Assembly (NCBI RefSeq): GCF_007713685.1
Contig: NZ_VMRJ01000003.1
Span: 496,001 to 560,000, forward strand
DNA length: 64,000 bases
From: Hymenobacter setariae
Lineage (GTDB): Bacteria; Bacteroidota; Bacteroidia; Cytophagales; Hymenobacteraceae
Direction: 5' to 3'
Shown here in pieces: positions 33,488 to 41,273 of this stretch (the stretch's first letter is position 1; every line of letters begins with the position of its first letter). The notes under the pieces were generated by a model. The model saw only the letters and a list, made by a program, of their open reading frames with translations. It made no database searches and was not told the origin of the DNA. The translations under genes were made by a program, and so were the position numbers.

Positions 33488-33706
33488 ATGCTTGCTCCTG
33501 CTGATAAGTGGCCGCTGCCCGGCCAGGTTGACCCCGCCCTCACGCCTTGTGCCTTTTGCCGCCGCCGGCTGCACCTAGGCGGGAAGCAAGTATTTGCGAG
33601 CTGCTCGTGCAGAGCCTTTGGTCCGCCCGTAACTATAGTAGCGCTGGTGGTGGGCGCGGTGCTGGCGGTGGGGGCCGGCGGCTGGTGGCTGGTGCGCCGC
33701 CGCTAA
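33488..33706 (+). CDS. Small membrane protein with Cys pairs
   Basis: The 72-residue protein has CAFC (residues 21-24) and a later C-S-C pair, possibly a half zinc ribbon, followed by one transmembrane helix (TIVALVVGAVLAVGAGGWWLV) and a basic end RRR. It is preceded by an AT-rich gap and followed by a terminator hairpin. No family is recognised; the ordered layout suggests a real gene. Confidence 0.55.
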   Translation: MLAPADKWPLPGQVDPALTPCAFCRRRLHLGGKQVFASCSCRAFGPPVTIVALVVGAVLAVGAGGWWLVRRR

Positions 33707-33751
33707 AAGCGGCAACTGGATATACACAAAAAAAGCTTAACGAGCGGGCGA

Positions 33752-33787
33752 GCCGCCCGGCGGTTTATAAAAAAACGGCCGGGCGGC
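33752..33787 (+). terminator. Terminator-like hairpin upstream of nrdA
   Basis: GCCGCCCGGC/GCCGGGCGGC forms a 10-bp stem with a 16-base AT-rich loop. It is 45 bp after the small membrane protein gene. The downstream T-run is short. Confidence 0.55.
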
Positions 33788-33934
33788 CTCATTTTCAGGC
33801 TATGCGGAGAGATTCTAAATATTTCCTTTGGCACTCCCAAACAAGGGAACTAATTTCCGACTTTAAAGCACCGCAGCTTCACCCGAGAAGCCAGCCAGAT
33901 TAGTATCCCCGCTACCCCAAGCTCTCCTTATAAC

Positions 33935-36310
33935 ATGCTCGTAATCAAACGCGATGGCCGCCGTGAGTCGGTCAAGTTCGATAAAGTCACCGCCCGCATT
34001 GAAAAACTTTGCTATGGGCTTAATCAAAACTATGTGTCGCCCATCGAGGTGGCCAAGAAGGTCATCGACGGCATCTATGATGGCGTGACGACCGTCGAAC
34101 TCGACAACCTGGCGGCCGAGACGGCCGCTTCGCTGACCACCCGGCACCCGGACTACGCCATCTTGGCGGCCCGCATCGCGGTGAGCAACCTGCACAAGGT
34201 GACGTCGAAGTCGTTTTCGAGCACCATGAAGCGCCTCTACACCTACGAGGACCCCAAGAATGGCGACAACGCCTCGCTGATTGCCAAGGACGTGTGGGAG
34301 GTGATTCACAAGCACGCGCACACCCTGGACTCGGCCATTATTTATGACCGCGACTACAACTACGATTTCTTCGGCTTTAAGACCCTGGAGCGCTCGTACT
34401 TGCTGCGCCTCGATGGCAAGGTGGTAGAGCGGCCCCAGCACATGCTGATGCGCGTGTCGGTGGGCATCCACAAGGAGGACATCGACTCGGCCATTAAGAC
34501 CTACAACATGATGTCGGAGCGCTGGATGACCCATGCCACGCCGACCCTGTTCAACGCCGGCACGCCCAAGCCGCAGATGTCGTCGTGCTTCCTGCTCACG
34601 GTGAAGGACGACTCGATTGAGGGTATCTACGAGACGCTGAAAGACTGCGCGCTGATTTCGCAGAGCGCGGGCGGCATCGGCCTGGCCGTGCACAACGTGC
34701 GCGCCACGGGCTCTTATATCAAGGGCACCAATGGCAACTCCAACGGCCTGGTGCCGATGCTGAAGGTATTCAACGACACGGCCCGCTACGTGGACCAGGG
34801 CGGCGGCAAGCGCAAGGGCGCCTTCGCTATCTACCTAGAGCCTTGGCACGCAGACATTTTCGAATTCCTGGACTTGAAGAAGAACCACGGCAAGGAGGAA
34901 ATGCGCGCCCGCGACTTGTTTTACGCCCTCTGGACGCCTGACTTGTTCATGAAGCGCGTGGAAGCCAACGGCGACTGGACGCTGATGTGCCCCCACGAGT
35001 GCCCCGGCCTCGACACCACCTGGGGCCCCGAGTTTGAGAAGCTCTACACCAAGTACGAGCGCGAGGGCCGCGGCCGCAAGACCATTAAGGCGCAGGAGCT
35101 GTGGTTCCACATCCTGGAAAGCCAGACTGAGACGGGCACGCCCTACATGCTCTTCAAGGACGCCGCCAACGGCAAGAGCAACCAGCAGAACCTAGGCACA
35201 ATTAAGTCGAGCAACCTCTGCACCGAGATTATGGAGTATACAGACAAGGACGAGATTGCGGTGTGCAACCTCGCCTCGCTGGCGCTGCCCCGCTACCTCG
35301 TGGAAGATGCCCAGGGCAACCTGACCTTCGACCACAAGACGCTCTACGACATCACGTACCAGACTACCTTGAACCTCAACAAGGTAATCGACGTGAACTA
35401 CTACCCGGTGCCCGAAACCGAGCGCTCCAACTTCCGCCACCGCCCCATCGGGCTGGGCGTGCAGGGCTTGGCCGATACGTTTATTGCCCTGCGCATGCCC
35501 TTCGAGAGCGACGAAGCTAAGGGCCTGAACGAGGACATCTTCGAGACGATTTACTTCGCGGCCATGACGGCTTCGATGGACCTTGCCAAGAAGGAGGGCG
35601 CCTACGAAACCTTCCCCGGCTCGCCCCTGAGCGAGGGCAAGTTCCAGTTTGACCTCTGGGGCGTGACGCCCAAGTCGGGCCGCTGGGACTGGGAAACGTT
35701 GCGTGGCCAGGTAGTGGAGCACGGCGTGCGCAACTCGCTGCTGGTAGCCCCCATGCCTACCGCCAGCACCGCCCAGATTCTGGGCAACAACGAGTCGTTT
35801 GAGCCCTACACCAGCAACATTTATGTGCGGCGGGTGCTCAGCGGCGAGTTTATGGTGGTGAACAAGCACCTGCTGAAGGACCTCGTGAAGCTGGGCCTCT
35901 GGAACGAGCAGATGAAGCAGGACATCATCGCGGCCAATGGCTCGGTGCAGGGCATTGCCCGCGTGCCGCAGCACATCAAGGACCTGTACAAGACGGTGTG
36001 GGAGATTTCGCAGCGTACCATCATCGACATGGCCGCCGACCGGGGCGCCTACATCTGCCAGAGCCAGAGCCTGAACCTGCACGTGCAGAACCCCAACTTT
36101 GGCAAGCTCACCAGCATGCACTTCCACAGCTGGAAGCGCGGCCTCAAAACCGGTATGTACTACCTGCGCACCAAAGCCGCCGCCGACGCCATCAAGTTCA
36201 CGGTGGAAAAGCAAGCCGCCGAAACCCTGGAGCCCATGTACGCCCAGAACCAAGCTGACATGGCCTGCTCACTTGATAACCCCGACGCCTGCGAGGCGTG
36301 TGGTTCGTAA
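33935..36310 (+). CDS. nrdA: Ribonucleotide reductase class I large subunit (alpha)
   Basis: The 791-residue catalytic subunit reduces ribonucleoside diphosphates. Residues 1-90 form the ATP-cone allosteric domain ([25 protein letters not shown]). The catalytic core has [43 protein letters not shown]-like [11 protein letters not shown], and [19 protein letters not shown] with radical-transfer residues. The C-terminal CEACGS provides the redox-active Cys pair for thioredoxin. The gene is in an unusual place, split from nrdB by 1.49 kb. It contains only one CCTAGG word in 2.4 kb, much fewer than most neighbours. Confidence 0.97.
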   Translation: MLVIKRDGRRESVKFDKVTARIEKLCYGLNQNYVSPIEVAKKVIDGIYDGVTTVELDNLAAETAASLTTRHPDYAILAARIAVSNLHKVTSKSFSSTMKRLYTYEDPKNGDNASLIAKDVWEVIHKHAHTLDSAIIYDRDYNYDFFGFKTLERSYLLRLDGKVVERPQHMLMRVSVGIHKEDIDSAIKTYNMMSERWMTHATPTLFNAGTPKPQMSSCFLLTVKDDSIEGIYETLKDCALISQSAGGIGLAVHNVRATGSYIKGTNGNSNGLVPMLKVFNDTARYVDQGGGKRKGAFAIYLEPWHADIFEFLDLKKNHGKEEMRARDLFYALWTPDLFMKRVEANGDWTLMCPHECPGLDTTWGPEFEKLYTKYEREGRGRKTIKAQELWFHILESQTETGTPYMLFKDAANGKSNQQNLGTIKSSNLCTEIMEYTDKDEIAVCNLASLALPRYLVEDAQGNLTFDHKTLYDITYQTTLNLNKVIDVNYYPVPETERSNFRHRPIGLGVQGLADTFIALRMPFESDEAKGLNEDIFETIYFAAMTASMDLAKKEGAYETFPGSPLSEGKFQFDLWGVTPKSGRWDWETLRGQVVEHGVRNSLLVAPMPTASTAQILGNNESFEPYTSNIYVRRVLSGEFMVVNKHLLKDLVKLGLWNEQMKQDIIAANGSVQGIARVPQHIKDLYKTVWEISQRTIIDMAADRGAYICQSQSLNLHVQNPNFGKLTSMHFHSWKRGLKTGMYYLRTKAAADAIKFTVEKQAAETLEPMYAQNQADMACSLDNPDACEACGS

Positions 36311-36323
36311 GCATTGATAACAC

Positions 36324-36358
36324 CACTCAGTATACCGTAGCCAACGGGATACTGAGTG
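36324..36358 (+). terminator. Terminator of nrdA
   Basis: The 10-bp perfect stem CACTCAGTAT/ATACTGAGTG has a 15-base loop, starts 14 bp after the nrdA stop, and is followed by TGCTTTACTTAATTTTT. Confidence 0.8.
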
Positions 36359-36381
36359 TGCTTTACTTAATTTTTCTGCCT

Positions 36382-36444
36382 ATGACAGACGAAACCACTT
36401 GCACGTATCCGTTAGCTCCGGCTAGGGGTGTTCGACCCGTGTAA
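36382..36444 (+). CDS. Possible 20-residue peptide, between two hairpins
   Basis: The ATG at 36382 opens a 20-codon frame (MTDETTCTYPLAP...) that ends 17 bp before a strong hairpin. It lies between the nrdA terminator and that hairpin, so it could form its own short transcript. The peptide contains one Cys and is neither membrane-like nor recognised. It could equally be a small RNA or nothing. Confidence 0.25.
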   Translation: MTDETTCTYPLAPARGVRPV

Positions 36445-36460
36445 GGGTGTATAAACGCAA

Positions 36461-36488
36461 AAACGGAAGGGTTGCAGCCCTTCCGTTT
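36461..36488 (+). terminator. Hairpin terminator in the low-GC patch
   Basis: AAACGGAAGGG/CCCTTCCGTTT forms an 11-bp perfect stem with a 6-base loop and A- and T-rich ends, a good intrinsic terminator shape. Confidence 0.7.
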
Positions 36489-36530
36489 CATGCGAGGTTG
36501 TTCACCTCATACTTCCAACAATCCTGCGCC

Positions 36531-36668
36531 ATGCAAAAGATTAATTGGACAAAAATTCAGCGCCTGATAAAGCGTGGCTCAACTTTAGCAGTTGGCCTCA
36601 CTGATTTCAGTAGAGCTTGCCAGAAGCTCTGGAATGCATCCCGCTGGGTTATAGACCTTTGTAACTAA
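36531..36668 (+). CDS. Possible small protein (45 residues)
   Basis: MQKINWTKIQRLIKRGSTLA begins a 45-residue basic, partly amphipathic peptide that ends in NASRWVIDLCN. It is followed 37 bp later by a terminator-like hairpin (36705-36736). The frame is open further upstream, but the earlier part crosses the hairpin at 36461 and is rejected. The base composition is lower in GC than normal here. Evidence is limited to the open frame and the hairpin. Confidence 0.35.
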   Translation: MQKINWTKIQRLIKRGSTLAVGLTDFSRACQKLWNASRWVIDLCN

Positions 36669-36704
36669 TAGATTCCTGCTATTCAGGATGTCATGACCTT
36701 CGGT

Positions 36705-36736
36705 AATAAGCCACTCAAGTTTTTGGGTGGCTTATT
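36705..36736 (+). terminator. Hairpin terminator before the zinc-ribbon gene
   Basis: AATAAGCCAC pairs with GTGGCTTATT across a 12-base loop and is followed by TGTTT. It suits termination of the small upstream ORF. Confidence 0.65.
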
Positions 36737-36738
36737 TG

Positions 36739-36927
36739 TTTAACTGAGTTGGCCTCGAATTGTCTTGTAAAGAAAGGAAGAAAGCAGTAAACATGGAATG
36801 ATTACGCCTAGAAAAGTTCCTGAAAAGGGCTTAAACGCTGTGTGTGCAAAGCTTTCTTTTTTGGAGTTTACTAATTGCTGTCGGTAGCTACTAAGGAAGT
36901 TTATTCCACTATCACCTCATTTAAAAC
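36739..36927. other. Low-GC gap with no convincing gene
   Basis: This 189-bp stretch is markedly AT-rich. A minus-strand frame from about 36883 to 36740 encodes a hydrophobic 46-residue tail but has no proper start codon, so it may be a gene remnant. No promoter consensus was found. Confidence 0.5.
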
Positions 36928-37281
36928 ATGGGCTTGTTCAACGTTCTAAATGTTCCTGTTCAATGTCCACACTGTGGGCAAGAGTTTGAGGGGCGCATTC
37001 AATTTAAGTTTGGGGCCACCCGTCAATTGGAGTACAAACTTGGAGATACGTTAGCATGGGGTTACAACGAAAATGGGAAACCTAACCTGCCTAGAGTGAA
37101 GGTATATGGGATTCTAGAGAATGATGAGTGCCCAAGATGCGGTGTTGCCTTTGAATACCAAAAAGATGATGAATTTGACATTGTAGTTGAGTGTGATGTG
37201 CTCAAGTCTTTTTCATCAATGGCAGACTACGGGGATTACTTGGTAGACTCAGAAGCTGAAGGCGTTTACGCCGTTCTGTAG
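36928..37281 (+). CDS. Zinc-ribbon protein, unknown
   Basis: The 117-residue soluble protein has two Cys pairs, CPHCG at residues 13-17 and CPRCG at about 69-73, that would form one zinc site. Between them is a long beta-rich insertion with FKFGATRQLEYKLGDTLAW. The C-terminal half is acidic. Codon use and GC are clearly lower than in nrdA or the regulator downstream, suggesting recent acquisition. No specific family is recognised; similar proteins occur as orphan toxins-immunity-type neighbours, but nothing here supports that role. Confidence 0.7.
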   Translation: MGLFNVLNVPVQCPHCGQEFEGRIQFKFGATRQLEYKLGDTLAWGYNENGKPNLPRVKVYGILENDECPRCGVAFEYQKDDEFDIVVECDVLKSFSSMADYGDYLVDSEAEGVYAVL

Positions 37282-37384
37282 TATCATCCAGCCGCTGCCG
37301 CCCCGGTAGCGGCTGCTGTGTTTTTGGGGGCTAGCGAGCGGGGCAACTGATACCCCACCTAGGGCGGCTGCGTAGGTAGGGGCT

Positions 37385-37966
37385 ATGCAGCAGCAGTTAC
37401 GAGAGCATCTAGAGCGCATTGTGTCGCTGACCGACGAGGAGTTTGCGCTGGTGCTGGCGCAGTTCACGAGCCGGCAGGTGCGCAAGGGGCAGTTTTTGAT
37501 TCGGAAAGGGGAGCGGGTGCGCGAGCTGTACTTCGTGGTGCAGGGCCTGCTGAAGCTGGTGCATACCGATGCGGCCGGCAAGGCCCACATTGTGTCGCTA
37601 GCCATGGAGGACTGGTGGGAGGGCGACTTTGCGGCCTACCTGGCCCAGGCGCCGGCCACGCTGTCGCTGCAATGTCTGGAAGACACGGCCGTGTGGTGCC
37701 TGCCGCTGGCCGGCTACGAGTACCTCTGCCAGCAATTGCCCCAAATGGCGCGCTTCTTTCTGGTCAAGTTTGCGCGGGGCGGCATAGCCGCGCAGCAGCG
37801 CATTGTGTCGCTGCTGGCCCTGCCCGCCCGCGAGCGCTACGAGCGGCTGCTGCGCCAGTACCCCACGCTGCCGCAGCGGGTATCCAAAACCCTGCTGGCG
37901 GCCTACCTAGGGGTATCGCGCGAGACTCTGAGCCGGCTAGCCGACCAGGAGCGGCCTCCAAAATAG
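37385..37966 (+). CDS. Crp/Fnr-family transcriptional regulator
   Basis: The 193-residue protein has an N-terminal cyclic-nucleotide-binding-type beta roll (about 25-115), with KGQFLIRKGERVRELYFVVQGLLKL and a helix, and a C-terminal short helix-turn-helix, SKTLLAAYLGVSRETLSRLADQ, at about 165-187. No Cys cluster for an FNR-type FeS centre is present, and the cAMP signature R-S/T is not obvious, so the effector is unknown. The next gene, ridA-like, lies 101 bp downstream in the same direction and is a likely target. It is one of three such genes in 12 kb. Confidence 0.92.
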   Translation: MQQQLREHLERIVSLTDEEFALVLAQFTSRQVRKGQFLIRKGERVRELYFVVQGLLKLVHTDAAGKAHIVSLAMEDWWEGDFAAYLAQAPATLSLQCLEDTAVWCLPLAGYEYLCQQLPQMARFFLVKFARGGIAAQQRIVSLLALPARERYERLLRQYPTLPQRVSKTLLAAYLGVSRETLSRLADQERPPK

Positions 37967-38067
37967 TGCGCTAGGTCACAGGTAGCGGGCGGGGCCGGCC
38001 GGGACCTTTGCCCCCGCAACCTCACCCCGCGCCGCCCTAGGGCCGGCGCGATAACCTAGCTTACGAA

Positions 38068-38469
38068 ATGGAAAAGCGCGCAATCAACCCCTGGCAGTGG
38101 CAAGCGCCCAGTGCCTACCAGCAAGCCGTAGAAGTAACCCAGCCCGCCGCTACGCTCTACTGCGCCGGGCAGGCCGCCATCGACGCCGACGGCCACCCCA
38201 GCACCGCCGACATGCGCGCCCAGCTCGGGCAAGTGCTCGGCAATGTGGAGCAGGTAGTAACCACGGCCGGCTACCAGTGCCGCGACATCGTGCACCTGCG
38301 CCTGTACACCACCGACACGGCCGCGCTCTTTGGCGAAGGCGGCTGCTTCGACGTGTTTACCGACTGGGTAACCCGGCACGGCATCCAGGCCGCCGCCACG
38401 ATGGTCGAAGTCAACTTCTTGGCCTTCAAGGGCCTGAAAGTGGAGGTGGAAGCCACGGCCGTGCGCTAG
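38068..38469 (+). CDS. RidA (YjgF/YER057c/UK114) family protein
   Basis: The 133-residue cytosolic protein has the RidA pattern: TQPAATLYCAGQAAIDADG, MRAQLGQVLGNVEQVVTTAGYQCRDIVHLRLYTTD, and the C-terminal AAATMVEVNFLAFKGLKVEVEATAV. RidA proteins hydrolyse reactive enamine and imine intermediates. The usual active-site Arg that precedes the last strand (A-R-T-T/S-V-E-V) is not in its usual place here, where the sequence is AAATMVEV, so a non-deaminase paralogue is possible. It lies just after a Crp/Fnr regulator. Confidence 0.88.
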   Translation: MEKRAINPWQWQAPSAYQQAVEVTQPAATLYCAGQAAIDADGHPSTADMRAQLGQVLGNVEQVVTTAGYQCRDIVHLRLYTTDTAALFGEGGCFDVFTDWVTRHGIQAAATMVEVNFLAFKGLKVEVEATAVR

Positions 38470-38499
38470 CGGCACCTAGGAGCCTCTCTGTTGTTTCAT

Positions 38500-38637
38500 G
38501 ATGGCGCGGGGCTGTGCCCCGTGCCGATTATTCGCAGGCCTCTGGCCTGCGGTCGTTGTAAGTTGTGCGGGTAGCGGGTGGCCGTGGCAGGCCAGAGGCC
38601 TGCGAATAGTCGGCACGGGGCACAGCCCCGCGCCATC
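38500..38637. repeat. Left REP-like palindrome of the RAYT unit
   Basis: The 51-bp arms 38500-38550 and 38587-38637 differ at one position. The outer end GATGGCGCGGGGCTGTGCCC is itself a short hairpin, and the inner part GCAGGCCTCTGGCCTGC is another, so the whole can fold as a compound stem. Confidence 0.95.
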
Positions 38638-38686
38638 GGTCATCGGCTGAGAAAGAATGGAGAGAAATTGCGTTGACCTTTGCAGT

Positions 38687-39220
38687 ATGTCGGAACGCTA
38701 CAAAACGCACGAAGCAGGACTGTATTTCGTGACCCTAACGGTAGTAGGGTGGATAGACTTATTTACCCGCTCCGACTATGCCGAGGTGTTTTTGGAAAGT
38801 CTGCGGTACTGCATTCGACACAAGGGGCTGCGGGTGTATGCGTTCTGCGTCATGCCCAGTCACATTCACATCATTGCCGACCTGATTGAGGATGACCGTC
38901 TGCTGGCGCACGTAGTCCGCGACTTGAAAAGCTACACGGCCAAAAGGTTATATACGCTGGTCGAGACGCATCCGCAGGAGAGCCGCCGCGAATGGCTGCT
39001 GCGGCTGCTTCAGTTTTATGGCCGGCCTCACGGGCAGGCATTCAAAATCTGGCAAGAAGGCAACCACCCCATTAGCCTGAACTCGGAGGAGTGGATGCGC
39101 CAGAAGCGTGATTATATTCACCAAAACCCTGTGACAGCCCGCCTGGTGGATGAAGCGCACCACTACCCGTTCAGCAGCGCATTTCCCGACTGCGGCGTGC
39201 CACTCAGCGCTTTTCTATAA
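38687..39220 (+). CDS. REP-associated tyrosine transposase (Y1/IS200-like, RAYT)
   Basis: The 177-residue protein from MSERYKTHEAG carries the HUH nuclease motif as HIH in YAFCVMPSHIHIIAD, and the catalytic Tyr in KRDYIHQNPVTARLV near the C-terminus, both typical of the RAYT (TnpA-REP) branch. A start ten codons earlier at 38657 is possible. The gene is flanked by palindromes that such enzymes are known to recognise and cut as single strands. The reading frame is intact, so it may be active or domesticated. Confidence 0.93.
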   Translation: MSERYKTHEAGLYFVTLTVVGWIDLFTRSDYAEVFLESLRYCIRHKGLRVYAFCVMPSHIHIIADLIEDDRLLAHVVRDLKSYTAKRLYTLVETHPQESRREWLLRLLQFYGRPHGQAFKIWQEGNHPISLNSEEWMRQKRDYIHQNPVTARLVDEAHHYPFSSAFPDCGVPLSAFL

Positions 39221-39241
39221 CGGCAATGACCTTGATGCGCC

Positions 39242-39270
39242 GATGGCGCGGGGCTGTGCCCCGTGCCATC
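39242..39270. repeat. Right REP-like palindrome of the RAYT unit
   Basis: GATGGCGCGGGGCTGTGCCCC...GCCATC is the outer hairpin of the left palindrome, and lies 21 bp after the transposase stop. Confidence 0.9.
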
Positions 39271-39285
39271 AGCTAGGAAGGGCAA

Positions 39286-39333
39286 AGCAACTAGTGCGCA
39301 CTAGTGGCGGCGCAATAATGCGCACTAGTTGCT
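39286..39333. repeat. Inverted repeat with an embedded 16-bp palindrome
   Basis: AGCAACTAGTGCGCA (39286-39300) and TGCGCACTAGTTGCT (39319-39333) pair exactly. Overlapping the left arm is the perfect palindrome ACTAGTGCGCACTAGT (39290-39305). The block lies 28 bp before the next gene and could be an operator or a terminator. Confidence 0.8.
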
Positions 39334-39361
39334 ACTTTACAGCTGTTTAGCCCAGCCTTAT

Positions 39362-39919
39362 ATGCCAGCCGCCGAGCCTCGCCGCGCTACCCCCTCCCCG
39401 GCTGTGGTGGCCTTCTGCAATGCCGTGCCCAATGTGCTGTGGTCGGTGCTGAGTTTGGTGCCCCTGGTGGTGTTTTGCTACCAGCACGTGGCGCGGCCGT
39501 GGCTGTATGGGTTTGTTGCCCTTAGTCTGCTGGTCTACGCGTGGCCCACGGCCTGGCTGCGGCACCTGCAACTGAGTGCCCGGCCCGCAGTGTACCGCAA
39601 GCTGCGGGTGCCGGCCCTCAACCACCTCACCCAGCACGGCACGCTCGTCAACCGCCTGCTGCGGCACCGCTACCCGCAGTATCAGTATCTGCCCCCGCGG
39701 GCCAACCTAGCCAAGGTGGTGAGCACCAGCTACCACCTAGAGCGCTTTCACTGGGTGATGCTCGTGTATTTCTTGCTAACCACTGGCTACGCGGTAGCCC
39801 TAGGGCACTGGGGCTGGGCCGGGCTGCTTAGCCTGCTCAATGTGGGGTATAATCTGTACCCCATTTGGCTACAGCAGTACCTGCGCCTCCGGCTGCGTCA
39901 GTTGCCTCGCCTAGGGTAA
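39362..39919 (+). CDS. Integral membrane protein, CrtO-acyltransferase-like
   Basis: The 185-residue protein begins at MPAAEPRR. It has four hydrophobic segments at about 18-42, 45-62, 120-137 and 142-160. Motifs around the second half, LERFHWVMLVYFLLTTGYA and LLNVGYNLYPIWLQQYLRLRL, resemble the glycosyl-4,4'-diaponeurosporenoate acyltransferase family (a charged-His motif and an N-x-Y-P-I stretch). That similarity is a pattern judgement. No carotenoid genes are adjacent, so the substrate is open. Confidence 0.6.
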   Translation: MPAAEPRRATPSPAVVAFCNAVPNVLWSVLSLVPLVVFCYQHVARPWLYGFVALSLLVYAWPTAWLRHLQLSARPAVYRKLRVPALNHLTQHGTLVNRLLRHRYPQYQYLPPRANLAKVVSTSYHLERFHWVMLVYFLLTTGYAVALGHWGWAGLLSLLNVGYNLYPIWLQQYLRLRLRQLPRLG

Positions 39920-40094
39920 GTCGAGAGTTGCCCGTGTGGTGCACTGCTACTTGTTTCTTATGCACCCAGTCACTACCTGGCTAGCGGTTGGCGTGTTGCG
40001 GAAGGCAAGGAGGTGCGTGAACTTAGGTGCCAAATAGCTAGTAGTTTCGGCGGCTTGCTTACGCAGTAGCTTTGGTGCCTAGCCCTGCCTGCCT

Positions 40095-40679
40095 ATGCAC
40101 CCGCTGCTTGCCTATTTGCGTCGCTTTGTGCCTACCCTCACAGATGCCGAGTGGCAGCTACTGGCCGGGGCCGTGCGGCCGTGCCACCTAGGGCGGGGCC
40201 AGCACTTTGTGCAGGCCGGTGAGCACCGACCCGAAATTGCGTTGGTGCTCCAGGGCAGCTGCCGCCTCTACTACCTGCGGCCGAGTGGTGAGGAGCGCAC
40301 CACGTACTTCTTCTTCGAAAACCACCTGCTGGGCGACTACCCGAGCTGTCTGACGGGCCAGCCGAGCGGGCTCAATATTCAGGCTCTCACCGATACCGAC
40401 CTGCTGGTGTTCGACTACGCGGTGCTGCGGCAACTCTACGACGAGTGCCCGGCCTACGAGCGGTTTGGGCGGGTGATGGCCGAGTACCACCTGCTGGGCA
40501 CCGATGCCCGCCTCGTCGAGCAACTCATGCTTTCGCCCGAAGAGCGCTACCAGGCGCTGCTAGCCAGCGGCAAAACCAAAATACTGGAGCGCATACCGCA
40601 GCACTTGGTGGCCAATTACCTAGGCGTCACGCCGGTGTCGCTGAGTCGCATTCGGGCGCGGGTGGCGCGGGAGAAGTAG
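40095..40679 (+). CDS. Crp/Fnr-family transcriptional regulator
   Basis: The 194-residue protein has a beta-roll sensor domain (GRGQHFVQAGEHRPEIALVLQGSCRLYYL) and a C-terminal helix-turn-helix, IPQHLVANYLGVTPVSLSRIRARVA. An N-terminal MHPLLAYLRRFVP is typical of this Bacteroidota subgroup. The DUF4260 gene 103 bp downstream in the same direction is a likely target. The effector is unknown. Confidence 0.92.
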   Translation: MHPLLAYLRRFVPTLTDAEWQLLAGAVRPCHLGRGQHFVQAGEHRPEIALVLQGSCRLYYLRPSGEERTTYFFFENHLLGDYPSCLTGQPSGLNIQALTDTDLLVFDYAVLRQLYDECPAYERFGRVMAEYHLLGTDARLVEQLMLSPEERYQALLASGKTKILERIPQHLVANYLGVTPVSLSRIRARVAREK

Positions 40680-40782
40680 CAGCGGGGGAGGTATTTCTTA
40701 TCTTTTGTTATCGTCGGGGACCTAGGGACCAGCGGAATTTTGGGTATTGATTTTCACCACTTCAATCCCCCCGCTTACGCCC

Positions 40783-41166
40783 ATGAAAACCCTACTGAAA
40801 CTCGAAGAATTGGCCGAATTGCTGCTGGCCGTATTTGTATTTGCCCACCTGCCCTATGCCTGGTGGGTGCTGCCCGCCACCTTTTTGCTGCCCGACCTGA
40901 GCATGCTGGGCTACCTAGCTGGCCCGCGCGTGGGCGCCGCCAGCTACAACCTAGCCCACCACAAGGCCCTGGCTATAGTCGTAGGGGTAGCGGGCTGGGC
41001 GCTGGGGCTGCCCCTGCTGGTATTGGCCGGCACCGTACTGCTGTTTCACAGCGCTTTCGACCGTCTGTTGGGCTACGGCCTCAAGTACGCCACTGGCTTC
41101 CAAGACACGCACCTGGGCCGGGCGGGCAAAGAAGCTGCCGCCACGGCTACCCCAGCACTAGCTTGA
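40783..41166 (+). CDS. DUF4260 family membrane protein
   Basis: The 127-residue protein from MKTLLKLEELAELLLAVFVF has four hydrophobic helices and the DUF4260 signatures LLPDLSMLGYLAGPRVGAASYNLAHHKALA and FHSAFDRLLGYGLKYATGFQDTHLG. The family often lies next to Crp/Fnr-type regulators in Bacteroidota, as here. An upstream start at 40747 is open but weak. Function is unknown. Confidence 0.9.
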   Translation: MKTLLKLEELAELLLAVFVFAHLPYAWWVLPATFLLPDLSMLGYLAGPRVGAASYNLAHHKALAIVVGVAGWALGLPLLVLAGTVLLFHSAFDRLLGYGLKYATGFQDTHLGRAGKEAAATATPALA

Positions 41167-41273
41167 AACAGAGCCGCAGCCCTAGGCGGGCGGCGTAATA
41201 GCAGAAGCAGCCCGACCACCCTCCTGAACTCAGCCGCTACTGTCCTAGGTAGCGGCTGGCGTGTTTTTATGGA

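Larger units (their letters stand above)
38500..39270 (+). mobile_element. RAYT element: REP-associated tyrosine transposase with flanking palindromes
   Basis: A 138-bp palindrome (38500-38637) lies just upstream of a Y1-type transposase gene, and a 29-bp palindrome with the same outer sequence (39242-39270) lies 21 bp downstream. This is the standard RAYT/REP layout known from other bacteria. Only these two copies of the REP sequence were found in the window. Confidence 0.85.

Noticed and set aside
33863-34693. 276-codon antisense ORF at the start of nrdA
   Set aside because: Same reasoning: nrdA motifs fix the true strand, and the antisense product resembles no family.
35192-36253. 353-codon antisense ORF within nrdA
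   Set aside because: It is opposite the highly conserved nrdA frame, has His/Val/Ala-rich composition typical of GC-rich antisense frames, and shows no motif.
36740-36883. Minus-strand frame with a hydrophobic tail (about 46 codons)
   Set aside because: It looks membrane-like at its end but has no ATG, GTG or TTG in a sensible place and is closed upstream by TAG. At most a remnant.
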